This document shows, piece by piece, positions 25,220 to 34,849 of a stretch of 64,000 bases of DNA. The position numbers and the translations under genes are program-made. The notes beneath the pieces were generated by a model that was not told the DNA's origin, searched no databases, and saw only the letters and a list, made by a program, of their open reading frames with translations. The DNA is taken from positions 1,940,369 to 2,004,368 of the forward strand of contig NZ_UWOP01000001.1 of assembly GCF_900604485.1 (NCBI RefSeq), given 5' to 3'. Every line of letters starts with the position of its first letter. Within the stretch, counting starts at the first letter, position 1. The stretch is from Enterococcus mediterraneensis. GTDB taxonomy: Bacteria > Bacillota > Bacilli > Lactobacillales > Enterococcaceae.

Positions 25220-27904
25220 ATGACCCAAGTAACAAAAGGTAAATCAAGCTCTCAGATAATTATCCCACGGTTATATAAAGCGCTAAGCACTTCGGAGAAC
25301 GGCGGGAGATTTAGAAAAACGCTATTTCATATTCATACTCCTGCATCATATGATTACAAATTAATAGATGAAGAGACACAAAACTTGCTCAAAATTCAAA
25401 AAAATAATAATTGGAAAACTTTTACAGAAAATGATCTTATGAAAATATGGAATTATCTAGAAATCTCTGTATTTAAAGATCACTCAAGTGAAGAAATATG
25501 CAAGATAATGCCTGAAATTTTTTGTGACATTAAAGAATTTTTGGCTTATTTGATAGTTGGGCATACTATCCTCATGGAAAAAATTGAATTTTGTTTAGTA
25601 ACGGATCACAATACTATTGCGGGATTTGAAAAATTGGAAGAAGCAATTGGTATCCTACTTCATGAACGCAAGGATTATCCAGTTAAAACTAGACTAGAAC
25701 TTGGAATTGAAATATCATGTTCAGATAAAAACCATATAGTAGTAATCCTAGATAGAAGGAAGAACAATCAGATTAGAAATCTTGCAAATTGGCTTGAAAA
25801 AAATATTATATCTAGTAAAGACGGTACTATCCGTACCTCATTAGACGTCTTTAATGAGATTAATAAAATTAATGCCATCGGCTATATTGCACATATCAAC
25901 ACATCAAATATTTTTAATAAAGATTACTTGAGTGGAACGTATAAGAAACAACTATTTAATTCAGGATTGTTCAATATAATTGGGGTTACAGATATTAAAC
26001 AAATTGCTGGGACGACTGAAAGATTGTTCAATCTCACACATCAAAAGTTCAATTTTGTAATAGATAATGATTCACATCATATTAACCAACTGAAGCAGAA
26101 TTTTTTCTATATAAAAGGGGATAAATTAAATTTCTCAACCTTACAAGCAGCTTTTCGTGATTTTTCTTTGTCAGTGTGCTATGAATTACCCAGATTACCC
26201 GATCAGTATATCAAGGCAATTTACGTAGAGGGTAAAGAATTTCTGAAGGGTAAAGATGGGGGCTATTTAATTTTAAAGTTTTCTAGCATGATGAACGCAT
26301 TTATTGGAGGTAGAGGTACTGGAAAAAGTACACTTCTAAATATATTAGGATTTGCAATTTCTCAATATTGTGAGACACCTCAGGATTTAAGAAAAATTTT
26401 GTTACAGGGTACTTGCGCTGTGGTTTATCATTATCATGGGCAAGATTTCTATATTCTTTCCCATTCAAGTGATCAAGAAAACAATGAAATTTTCATCCAT
26501 AATTATTTTAATGAAACAAAAAATTCATTACGAAATACAGAGGAAGATGAAGAAAATACTCGAAAAATAGCTATCAATGATAGAGTTCAAGTATTCACTT
26601 ATGATGGTAAAAATGTGGAAATTTACCGGAGGCAAAATGAAATTCTAAAAAAATTATTGACAAGAAAATTTACAGTGAACGATTTAGTGAGGGTTGCTAG
26701 TAGTGATTACGAGATTACTGATTTTGTCGACAAGATTCTTTTTGAAAATAAAGATATAAGAAACAGAAGTAATTTTTATAATATTGGGAAAGAATTTAAA
26801 GGTTTATTCAACAAATTCGATAAGAGAGTGAATATTCTAGAAAGAAGGAAGGATAATGTTGGGCATCTCTTGGATTCCTATAATGAATCACAAAAAGGTA
26901 AATTGAGAATTTTATTTTCCCAAGAAGAAATTGATGACCAGCATTTTAACTGGTTTGATGCACTTGGTGTAACTAGTTATCGTAGTTCTGAATATTTTAA
27001 AAAATATGCAATCACTTATGATGATCTTACTAGTTATCTTAGCTGGAGGTCAGAACAGGTTGGAGGAAGTATTGAGCTGCTTCGGATTTTTTATAATAAA
27101 GATTACGAAATTCTAGTTAGTGATGATACATCTTCAAAATTCTTTGTTGATACATCCAACAAGACAACGGATCTTGAGTTGAAGTTCTTGAAAAATAAAG
27201 AGGATATTTTAGAGTTTCACAAATATTTGAGACAGAGGCTAATTACTCCAAGTTGTGAGCAGTATGCAAAGAGATTTTTGAAGAATTACTTCAATCATTG
27301 TGAACAATTCACTTTGGAATTCAATATTAATAACAAAGAAACAACTGACACAAGAGGAATTAACTATCAAAATATCAATACATTATCAATGGGACAGAAA
27401 GTAGTTGCGATTCTGTCATTCTTACTATCATATAGTCAATATATTGGAGACTATTCACCTTTCATTATCGATCAGCCTGAAGATAACTTAGATAATCAGT
27501 ATATTTATAAGAATTTAGTAGCAGATTTAAGAGACCTCAAACAATATCGTCAAGTTATATTAGCAACTCACAATTCAACTATAGTTATGAATAGCGGCTG
27601 TGAACAAGTACTAGTCATGAGTTCTGATAATCAGAAAGGTTGGTGTGAAATTTCTGGTTATTTTTCAAATCCACAAATTGTAAATCAAGTGATTAATATT
27701 CTTGAAGGAGGTAAGCCTGCATTTACGGATAAAATGTTTTTGTATAATGAGAAGCTTCCAAAAAATGTTAGTAATACTATTTCAGAAAATATTAAAGAAT
27801 TGTCGAAAAAGAACTCAATAGTTGATGAAATTGTATTAAAACTAGATGGATTTATATCAGATAACAACATGGAAGCAATACAGCATTTTATAAATTTAGA
27901 ATAA
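25220..27904 (+). CDS. PHP-domain AAA/SMC-like ATPase (TrlF-like), candidate defence protein
   Basis: An 894-residue protein. Residues about 35-290 are a PHP phosphoesterase-like domain: H37-I-H39, TDHN (D129/H130), E164 and H172 in GIEIS...H, H225 in GYIAHIN, and D282/D284/H286/H287. Residues about 340-860 are an SMC/Rad50-type ATPase: Walker A GGRGTGKST (363-371), a long helical insertion, signature LSMGQ near 722, Walker B FIIDQPEDNLDN near 747-758 and H-loop ATHNS near 783. The fusion matches the TrlF-like family of metal phosphoesterase plus ATPase proteins often seen in defence islands. It is AT-rich relative to its neighbours, with its own promoter and terminator, inserted between ardA and orf17. 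Confidence 0.75.
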   Translation: MTQVTKGKSSSQIIIPRLYKALSTSENGGRFRKTLFHIHTPASYDYKLIDEETQNLLKIQKNNNWKTFTENDLMKIWNYLEISVFKDHSSEEICKIMPEIFCDIKEFLAYLIVGHTILMEKIEFCLVTDHNTIAGFEKLEEAIGILLHERKDYPVKTRLELGIEISCSDKNHIVVILDRRKNNQIRNLANWLEKNIISSKDGTIRTSLDVFNEINKINAIGYIAHINTSNIFNKDYLSGTYKKQLFNSGLFNIIGVTDIKQIAGTTERLFNLTHQKFNFVIDNDSHHINQLKQNFFYIKGDKLNFSTLQAAFRDFSLSVCYELPRLPDQYIKAIYVEGKEFLKGKDGGYLILKFSSMMNAFIGGRGTGKSTLLNILGFAISQYCETPQDLRKILLQGTCAVVYHYHGQDFYILSHSSDQENNEIFIHNYFNETKNSLRNTEEDEENTRKIAINDRVQVFTYDGKNVEIYRRQNEILKKLLTRKFTVNDLVRVASSDYEITDFVDKILFENKDIRNRSNFYNIGKEFKGLFNKFDKRVNILERRKDNVGHLLDSYNESQKGKLRILFSQEEIDDQHFNWFDALGVTSYRSSEYFKKYAITYDDLTSYLSWRSEQVGGSIELLRIFYNKDYEILVSDDTSSKFFVDTSNKTTDLELKFLKNKEDILEFHKYLRQRLITPSCEQYAKRFLKNYFNHCEQFTLEFNINNKETTDTRGINYQNINTLSMGQKVVAILSFLLSYSQYIGDYSPFIIDQPEDNLDNQYIYKNLVADLRDLKQYRQVILATHNSTIVMNSGCEQVLVMSSDNQKGWCEISGYFSNPQIVNQVINILEGGKPAFTDKMFLYNEKLPKNVSNTISENIKELSKKNSIVDEIVLKLDGFISDNNMEAIQHFINLE

Positions 27905-27910
27905 ATTCTG

Positions 27911-27951
27911 GGCAGTCATTTTACTATATTTTGGATGACTGCCTTATTTTT
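27911..27951 (+). terminator. Terminator after the PHP-ATPase gene
   Basis: GGCAGTCAT/ATGACTGCC stem followed by TTATTTTT. It isolates the inserted gene from orf17. Confidence 0.85.
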
Positions 27952-27965
27952 CGAAAGGAGAAAAC

Positions 27966-28355
27966 ATGAAAAAAATAAAAAGCTATACCAGTATCTGGGC
28001 AGTTGAAAAAGTCATTTACGCAATTAATGACTTTCAGCTGCCTTTTCCTGTGACCTTTAACCAGATGGCTTGGTTTGTTTTATCCTTGCTGTTTGTCATC
28101 GTATTTGCCCATGTGCCTCCGCTGTCTATGATAGAGGGGGCATTTCTAAAATACTTAGGTATACCGGTGGCGGTTACTTGGTTCATGTCGCAAAAGACCT
28201 TTGACGGCAAGAAACCATTAGGATTTTTACGATCTTTTATCAGCTATCACTTACGGTTTAAGGTCACTTTCGCAGGAAAGAAAGTCAAAGAACAAAAGAA
28301 ACGATGGGACGAACCCATTACTCTTGTAAGGAGTGTGAACTATGTACCCGATTAA
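27966..28355 (+). CDS. TcpE family conjugal protein (Tn916 Orf17)
   Basis: A 129-residue membrane protein of the TcpE family (Orf17): two membrane helices (WFVLSLLFVIVFAHVPPL and a weaker one), then a basic C-terminus (GFLRSFISYHLRFKVTF). TcpE is part of the Tn916-type mating channel. RBS GAAAGGAG precedes the start, and the last 14 bases overlap orf16. Confidence 0.9.
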   Translation: MKKIKSYTSIWAVEKVIYAINDFQLPFPVTFNQMAWFVLSLLFVIVFAHVPPLSMIEGAFLKYLGIPVAVTWFMSQKTFDGKKPLGFLRSFISYHLRFKVTFAGKKVKEQKKRWDEPITLVRSVNYVPD

Positions 28356-30789
28356 GTATATCGAAAACAATCTTGTCTTTAACCAAGAAGGCGAGTGTTT
28401 TGCCTACTATGAATTAGTGCCCTATAACTATTCCTTTTTATCGCCTGAACAGAAGTATCAAGTACATGATAACTTTCGCCAATTAATTGCACAGAATCGT
28501 GAAGGGAAGATCCATGCCTTACAAATTGCGACAGAAAGCAGTATTCGCGTCACACAAGAGCGCTCGAAAAAGGAAATTATCGGTAGACTCAAAGAAGTAG
28601 CGAAACAAAGAGTTGACCTACAAACAGATGCATTAGTATCCATGATTGGCGATAGTCAGATTGATTATCGCTTTTTTATTGGCTTTAAACTAATTGTGAC
28701 AGATGAAGAGGTTAATCTAAAAAGCCTCAAGAAATCTTTCTTTTCTGGGTTTCAAGAATTTGTCTATGGAGTGAATCATCATTTGATGGGTGATTTTGTT
28801 TCCTTATCTAATGAAGAAATTCGCCGATATACCAAGCTAGAAAGGTTAATGGAGAGTAAATTAGCTCGGAGATTTAAAGTCAGACGTGTCACACCGAGTG
28901 ATCTGACGTATTTGATTGAACATATCTATGGTGAAAAAGGCACACCGTTTGAAGAATATGAATTCCAACTACCAAAGAAAAAGCTGAAATCAGAAACGCT
29001 GGTGAAACGTTACGACTTATTACGTCCCACTCGTTGTCTGATTGAAGAAAAGCCCCGTTACTTACGAATTGAACATGAAAATCATGAGTCTTATGTAGCG
29101 TATCTGACAATCAATACGATTGTAGGGGAAATGGAGTTTCCTTCCTCAGAACTTTTCTATTACCAGCAACAACAATTTACTTTTCCTATTGATACTTCAA
29201 TGAATGTGGAAATCGTGACGAATAAAAAGGCCCTAGCTACTGTTCGCAATAAGAAAAAAGAACTGAAAGATTTAGACAACCATGCTTACCAATCCGATAA
29301 TGAAACGAATTCCAATGTACTAGATGCGTTGGATTCCGTGGATGAGTTGGAAACCACCTTGGACCAGTCAAAAGAATCCATGTACAAATTGAGTTATGTG
29401 GTTCGAGTGAGTGCAGAGTCTGTAGATGAACTAAAGCGCCGCTGTGATGAAGTGTTCGATTTTTATGATGATACCAATGTAAAACTAGTCCGGCCCTTTG
29501 GCGATATGATGGGGCTACATGAAGAATTCTTACCTTCTAGTAAGCGATATATGAATGACTATATCCAATATGTTACTTCTGACTTTTTGGCGGGACTTGG
29601 ATTTGGAGCTACACAGATGCTAGGAGAATTGGAAGGAATTTACTTTGGCTACAATGTAGATACGGGTCGTAATGTTTATCTCAAGCCGGCTTTGGCTTCA
29701 CAAGGAGTCAAGGGTTCAGTTACCAATGCGCTAGCTGCCGCTTTCCTTGGTTCACTAGGTGGTGGGAAATCCTTTAGTAATAATCTCCTAGTTTACTATG
29801 CTGTTTTGTTCGGTGGGCAAGCTGTGATTGTCGATCCAAAAGGCGAACGAGGTGGTTGGAAAGAAACCTTGCCAGAAATTGCGGAGGAAATCAATATTCT
29901 CAACTTGACCAGTAAGCCAGAAAATCAGGGCTTACTTGATCCTTATGTGATTATGAAGAAAAAGAAGGACTCGGAAAGTTTAGCAATTGATATCCTGACT
30001 TTTTTAACAGGGATTTCTAGTCGAGATGGGGAGAAGTTTCCAGTGTTGCGCAAAGCCATTCGAACCGTTACCCAAAGTGAGCAACGAGGATTATTACAAG
30101 TAATCGTTGAATTGCGTAAAGAGGGTTCGTCAGTCGCGGAAAATATCGCCGATCACATCGAGTCCTTTACCGATTATGATTTTGCCCATTTGCTTTTCTC
30201 AGATGGTTCGATTACCCAATCGATCAGTTTAGACAAGCAGTTGAATATCATTCAAGTGGCGGATCTGGTTTTACCGGATGCGGAAACGACTTTTGAAGAA
30301 TATACCACCATGGAATTGCTTAGTGTTTCGATGTTAATCGTCATTTCGACTTTTGCCTTGGACTTTATCCATAGCAACCGAGAAATTTTTAAGATTGTGG
30401 ACTTGGATGAGGCGTGGAGTTTTCTTCAAGTGGCACAAGGGAAAACATTATCGAATAAGCTTGTTCGTGCTGGGCGGGCTATGAATGCCGGGGTTTACTT
30501 TGTCACGCAAAATAGTGACGATTTACTGGATGAACGCTTGAAGAATAATATCGGATTGAAGTTTGCGTTTCGTAGTACCGATATTCATGAAATTAAGAAG
30601 ACTTTGGAATTTTTTGGATTGAATCAAGAAGATGAAAGCAATCAAAAACGCCTACGAGATTTGGAAAACGGCCAATGCTTGATGCAAGATTTGTATGGAA
30701 GAGTTGGCGTAGTTCAAGTTCACCCTGTCTTTGAAGAACTCTTCCATGCCTTTGATACCCGTCCACCTGTTCAAGAGAGAATGGAGTGA
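28342..30789 (+). CDS. VirB4/TcpF-like conjugation ATPase (Tn916 Orf16)
   Basis: An 815-residue VirB4-type ATPase that powers assembly of the mating channel. The N-terminal half is helical and variable; the motor has Walker A GSLGGGKSF near residue 470, Walker B IVDLDEAWSFL, and the C-terminal YFVTQNSDDLLDERLKNNIG block. It overlaps orf17 at the start and ends just before orf15. Length and domain order are normal for the family, with no sign of truncation. Confidence 0.95.
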   Translation: MYPIKYIENNLVFNQEGECFAYYELVPYNYSFLSPEQKYQVHDNFRQLIAQNREGKIHALQIATESSIRVTQERSKKEIIGRLKEVAKQRVDLQTDALVSMIGDSQIDYRFFIGFKLIVTDEEVNLKSLKKSFFSGFQEFVYGVNHHLMGDFVSLSNEEIRRYTKLERLMESKLARRFKVRRVTPSDLTYLIEHIYGEKGTPFEEYEFQLPKKKLKSETLVKRYDLLRPTRCLIEEKPRYLRIEHENHESYVAYLTINTIVGEMEFPSSELFYYQQQQFTFPIDTSMNVEIVTNKKALATVRNKKKELKDLDNHAYQSDNETNSNVLDALDSVDELETTLDQSKESMYKLSYVVRVSAESVDELKRRCDEVFDFYDDTNVKLVRPFGDMMGLHEEFLPSSKRYMNDYIQYVTSDFLAGLGFGATQMLGELEGIYFGYNVDTGRNVYLKPALASQGVKGSVTNALAAAFLGSLGGGKSFSNNLLVYYAVLFGGQAVIVDPKGERGGWKETLPEIAEEINILNLTSKPENQGLLDPYVIMKKKKDSESLAIDILTFLTGISSRDGEKFPVLRKAIRTVTQSEQRGLLQVIVELRKEGSSVAENIADHIESFTDYDFAHLLFSDGSITQSISLDKQLNIIQVADLVLPDAETTFEEYTTMELLSVSMLIVISTFALDFIHSNREIFKIVDLDEAWSFLQVAQGKTLSNKLVRAGRAMNAGVYFVTQNSDDLLDERLKNNIGLKFAFRSTDIHEIKKTLEFFGLNQEDESNQKRLRDLENGQCLMQDLYGRVGVVQVHPVFEELFHAFDTRPPVQERME

Positions 30790-30793
30790 GGAG

Positions 30794-32917
30794 ATGAGAA
30801 AGAAACTTTTTTGGATTGCAGGAATAATCGCAATCAGTCTCTGTGTCATGTTACTTCTTCTCAGTCTGATTGGAACGGTGGCCGAGGCAACGGGTCTGGT
30901 TGATGATACAGTTGAAGCCGGAAATCTTTATTCTCAATATTCACTGAACAACTATCAACTAGATTTCTTTGTGGATAGCTCTTGGGATTGGCTGCCTTGG
31001 AATTGGGGTGATGGTCTAGGCAAGAGCGTGATGTATGGTCTTTATGCCATTACGAATTTCATTTGGACCGTGAGCTTGTATTTATCAAACGCCACAGGCT
31101 ACGTTGTTCAAGAAGCTTATAAGTTGGATTTCATTTCGGATACGGCTGAGAGTATTGGGAAAAACATTCAAACCTTAGCTGGCATTACCGAAAATGGACT
31201 CCAGACCACGGGCTTTTACTTTGGGTTTCTACTATTGATGATTTTAGCTCTAGGGGGGTATGTGGCGTATACAGGTCTACTCAAACGAGAAACTACCAAA
31301 GCAGTTCGAGCCGTATTAAATTTTATGATGATCTTTCTACTTTCGGGTTCATTCATTGCGTATGCGCCCACCTATATCACAAAAATCAATGACTTTAGTT
31401 CAGATGTTAGTGAAGCGGCTCTTAGCCTTGGAACCGAGATTGTTGTACCCAATTCGGAAAGCCAAGGAAAAGATAGTGTGGATTTGATTCGAGATAGCTT
31501 GTTTTCGATTCAAGTCCAACAACCCTGGTTACTCTTACAATTTGATGATTCTAATATAGAAGAAATTGGCGAAGATCGGGTCAATAAGATTCTATCCGTG
31601 AGTCCGGATGAAAATAAGGGCAATGATCGGGAAGAAGCGGTCAAAGCCGAGATTGAAGACAATGACAATGCGAATCTCAGTATTACCAAGACCATGAACC
31701 GCTTAGGGACCGTGGTCTTTTTGGTGTTGTTCAATATCGGGATTTCCTTCTTTGTTTTTCTTCTAACTGGGATTATGTTGTTTTCGCAAATTCTCTTCAT
31801 TATCTTTGCGATGTTTCTTCCTATCAGTTTCTTATTGTCCATGTTGCCGACTTATGAGAGTTTGGGCAAGAAGGCGATTATTCGCTTATTCAATACGATT
31901 ATGATGCGAGCGGGAGTCACGCTGGTAATCACAACGGCTTTTAGTATTTCTACGATGTTTTTCAATATTTCGGCTAACTATCCATTTTTCATGGTTGCTT
32001 TTCTGCAAATTGTGACCTTTTCCGGCATCTATTTCAAATTGGGCGATATTATGAGCATGTTCAACCTTCAAAGTAGTGATAGTCAGTCAATGGGAAGACG
32101 TGTTATGCGAAAACCGCAAATGTTAATGAACCGAAAGCTACGGCAACTTAATCGAAATGTGGGACGTACTTTGGCTTTTGGTGGTGGTGCAGCAGTCGGA
32201 AATAAGTTGGCAAAGGAACAATCAAAATCCAAATTTAAGCCATCCGGTTCTTCTCTACGAAAGAATTCACGATTAGCTAACGATTACGAGGTAGCATCTG
32301 ACTCGACTAAGGAAAATCCAATCTCAAAAAATAAGAAACAGTCCCGAATGAACTTGGCTGGGAGAAAAATCGGCAAGGTTTTGGATACTCAAGCTTTGGT
32401 GAAAGATAAGACTAAACAAGTAAGGGATCAGATACAGAAAACACCAACCAATTTGAAATACAACCTCCATAAAGGAACTGAGAAAACTAAAACAGCCCCT
32501 GAAGAATTTAAGCGTGGTCTGGTCCAAGAAAAAACAAATCGAGCAGAGTTGCGAGAAAAACAACGACACCGAAGAGATGAAAAAATGGCTGAAAAGCGCA
32601 AAGCATTGAACGAAACAGGAAATCGTCATGGGAAAAGAAGGGGGAATGTTCCGATAAAAACAGAACTCCAACCTCAAAAGGATAGAGCAACAAAAAAAGA
32701 AGCACCAAAGCGGATTGTGAAGGGAAATCCGAATCCTGAAATCAAACGGAAGCTTGCTAGTCAGGAAGTCATTTTAAAAGAGAAAAACCAATCACTCAGT
32801 AAGAAAAATTCTTTCCAGCAAGTAAAACAGAGGTCTACTCTGCCCAAGCAAACTAATCAAAAAGTACAAAAAGGAATGAACCCACGTCCAAAATCAAGGT
32901 CGGGTGAGAAAAAATGA
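30794..32917 (+). CDS. Conjugal transfer membrane protein (Tn916 Orf15, TcpH-like)
   Basis: A 707-residue VirB6/TcpH-like protein. An N-terminal helix and 50-residue periplasmic loop are followed by five or more membrane helices (about 80-440), and then a 260-residue, very basic cytoplasmic tail rich in Lys, Arg and Gln (for example EKQRHRRDEKMAEKRKA), as usual in Orf15. It forms the membrane scaffold of the channel. The ATG at 30794 follows GTGAGGAG; an in-frame extension upstream reads over the end of orf16. Its stop overlaps the start of orf14 (ATGA). Confidence 0.9.
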   Translation: MRKKLFWIAGIIAISLCVMLLLLSLIGTVAEATGLVDDTVEAGNLYSQYSLNNYQLDFFVDSSWDWLPWNWGDGLGKSVMYGLYAITNFIWTVSLYLSNATGYVVQEAYKLDFISDTAESIGKNIQTLAGITENGLQTTGFYFGFLLLMILALGGYVAYTGLLKRETTKAVRAVLNFMMIFLLSGSFIAYAPTYITKINDFSSDVSEAALSLGTEIVVPNSESQGKDSVDLIRDSLFSIQVQQPWLLLQFDDSNIEEIGEDRVNKILSVSPDENKGNDREEAVKAEIEDNDNANLSITKTMNRLGTVVFLVLFNIGISFFVFLLTGIMLFSQILFIIFAMFLPISFLLSMLPTYESLGKKAIIRLFNTIMMRAGVTLVITTAFSISTMFFNISANYPFFMVAFLQIVTFSGIYFKLGDIMSMFNLQSSDSQSMGRRVMRKPQMLMNRKLRQLNRNVGRTLAFGGGAAVGNKLAKEQSKSKFKPSGSSLRKNSRLANDYEVASDSTKENPISKNKKQSRMNLAGRKIGKVLDTQALVKDKTKQVRDQIQKTPTNLKYNLHKGTEKTKTAPEEFKRGLVQEKTNRAELREKQRHRRDEKMAEKRKALNETGNRHGKRRGNVPIKTELQPQKDRATKKEAPKRIVKGNPNPEIKRKLASQEVILKEKNQSLSKKNSFQQVKQRSTLPKQTNQKVQKGMNPRPKSRSGEKK

Positions 32918-33921
32918 ACTTTAAGAAAGTAAGTGTCATTTCGTTAGCCTTCCTGACAATCTCCTTTATGGGCATCTTGATGTGTGTGGGTTTATTGTTT
33001 GGCGAGGACAGTGAAGGAAGTGGTAGTTCTGGAACTTCTCCTGGAGATAGTAGTGTCTCAGAAGAAGTTTTGCAACACCGTGTAATGGTGGAAAAATATG
33101 CCAAAGAATCAAACATCTCAGAATATGTCCCGATTCTTTTGGCGATTATTCAAGTCGAATCTGGTGGCACAATGGAAGACGTTATGCAAAGTTCTGAGTC
33201 AGCAGGGTTACCACCGAATTCATTAAGTACAGAGGCATCCATCAAACAAGGGTGCCTCTATTTTGCGTCTTTGGTTAAGCGTTCCAAAGAATTAGGATGC
33301 GATCAGTATAGTATTATTCAAGCTTATAACTATGGTGACGGGTATCTAGATTATGTCGCGAAAAACGGGAAGAAGCACAGTTTTGCTTTAGCCGAATCTT
33401 TTTCGAAGGAAAAATCGGGCGGTCAAAAAGTTGATTACCCCAATCCTATCGCGATTAAGGAAAATGGTGGGTGGCGGTATAACTATGGCAATATGTTTTA
33501 TTGCTTATTAGTGAAGCAATACCTGACCACGACACAGTTTGATGATAAGACGGTCCAAGGGATTTTTGACGAGGCGTTTAAGTATGAAGGTACTGCTTAT
33601 GTCTTTGGTGGATCAAGTCCAGAAACGGGGTTTGATTGTAGTGGTTTGACTCAATGGTGTTATGCCAAAGTTGGTCTGAAACTTCCTCGGGTGGCTCAGG
33701 ATCAATATGATGCCATGACCCATATTGATTTAAAAGATGCCAAACCAGGAGATTTGGTTTTCTTTCATTCGACTTATGATGCCGGTACTTATGTAACTCA
33801 TGTGGGCATTTATGCAGGAGACAATCGAATGTTCCATGCAGGAGACCCAGTTGGTTGGACGAATCTCACCGATAGCTATTGGCAGCAGCATCTTATTGGA
33901 GCCGGGCGATATAAACAATAG
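32914..33921 (+). CDS. CwlT-like bifunctional cell-wall hydrolase (Tn916 Orf14)
   Basis: A 335-residue secreted or membrane-anchored enzyme that opens peptidoglycan for the mating channel. One N-terminal membrane helix (10-29) and a Ser/Gly linker precede a lysozyme/SLT-like domain (about 55-200) with E82 in QVESGG, and a C-terminal NlpC/P60 endopeptidase (about 215-335) with Cys242 in FDCSGLTQW and His in THVGIYAGDNRMFHAG. Both domains are complete. It overlaps orf15 by four bases. Confidence 0.95.
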   Translation: MNFKKVSVISLAFLTISFMGILMCVGLLFGEDSEGSGSSGTSPGDSSVSEEVLQHRVMVEKYAKESNISEYVPILLAIIQVESGGTMEDVMQSSESAGLPPNSLSTEASIKQGCLYFASLVKRSKELGCDQYSIIQAYNYGDGYLDYVAKNGKKHSFALAESFSKEKSGGQKVDYPNPIAIKENGGWRYNYGNMFYCLLVKQYLTTTQFDDKTVQGIFDEAFKYEGTAYVFGGSSPETGFDCSGLTQWCYAKVGLKLPRVAQDQYDAMTHIDLKDAKPGDLVFFHSTYDAGTYVTHVGIYAGDNRMFHAGDPVGWTNLTDSYWQQHLIGAGRYKQ

Positions 33922-33937
33922 AAAAGAGGAATGGAAA

Positions 33938-34849
33938 ATGAAGATAAAAATTGAACGGAATCAAAAGGAGAAGACTCCCAAAAAGAAGAAAGAACGGGTT
34001 GTTTCAGTGGGTAAGAATCGGAAAATGGTGCTTGCCCTTTGGTTTTTACTGTTTTGTAGTCTCGCTTTTGGAATCTATAAAAACTTTACGGCCATTGATC
34101 AGCATACAACTCATGAAAAAGTGGTCGTGAAAGAGAAAATAGTGAATACCTCTGGAGTAGAAAATTTTACTGTAGATTTTGTGAAAGAATACTTTTCATG
34201 GAAGAATGACAAGGAAGTAATTGAAAAGAGAATGACTAATCTTGAACAGTATCTTACGGAAGAAGGATTGTCCTTAAGCCAAGATATGGTTCGAGCAGAT
34301 ATTCCTACTAGTTCACAAGTTCAATCAGTAAAAATTCTAGATGTTGAAAAGCACTCGGAAGAATTTGTTGTTTCATTGATGGTAGATCAAAAGGTTACAG
34401 AAGGGGAAAAATCACAGCAAGTTTCTTCTGCGTATCGAGTGACTATTTTTGAAGATGAAAAAGGAAATTATGTTGTAACCAGTTTGCCTACAATGATTGC
34501 AAAATCAGAAAAGGCGAAGCATGAAGAAAAACAAGTAGAAAGTGATTCAGGGATTGATGCCAAAACAACGGAAGAAATCACCGAGTTTTTAGAGACGTTT
34601 TTCAGGCTTTATCCAGCAGCATCAGAAAAGGAACTAGAATACTATGTTGAAAATGATGCGATGCGACCAATTAATATAAATCTGAAATTTGTGGAATTGG
34701 TGAATCCAGTTTATGAACAAGATGGAAAAATTGTTCAAGTTAAAGTTGGAGTAAAATATCTTGATGATTTATCAAAAACAACTAGTTACTTTCAGTATGA
34801 ATTAGGATTACAAAAAGATAGAAACTGGAAAATTATTGAATCTGATTAA
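33938..34849 (+). CDS. TcpC family conjugal protein (Tn916 Orf13)
   Basis: A 303-residue protein of the TcpC/Orf13 type: a basic cytoplasmic tail (1-30, KKKKERVVSVGKNRK), one membrane helix (about 32-50), and two NTF2-like outer domains with the strands typical of the family (DFVKEYFSWKNDKEVIEKRM; EITEFLETFFRLYPAASEKEL). It is the last identifiable transfer gene, where Tn916 would continue with its regulatory and resistance genes. The ATG at 33938 follows AAGAGGA. Confidence 0.9.
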   Translation: MKIKIERNQKEKTPKKKKERVVSVGKNRKMVLALWFLLFCSLAFGIYKNFTAIDQHTTHEKVVVKEKIVNTSGVENFTVDFVKEYFSWKNDKEVIEKRMTNLEQYLTEEGLSLSQDMVRADIPTSSQVQSVKILDVEKHSEEFVVSLMVDQKVTEGEKSQQVSSAYRVTIFEDEKGNYVVTSLPTMIAKSEKAKHEEKQVESDSGIDAKTTEEITEFLETFFRLYPAASEKELEYYVENDAMRPININLKFVELVNPVYEQDGKIVQVKVGVKYLDDLSKTTSYFQYELGLQKDRNWKIIESD

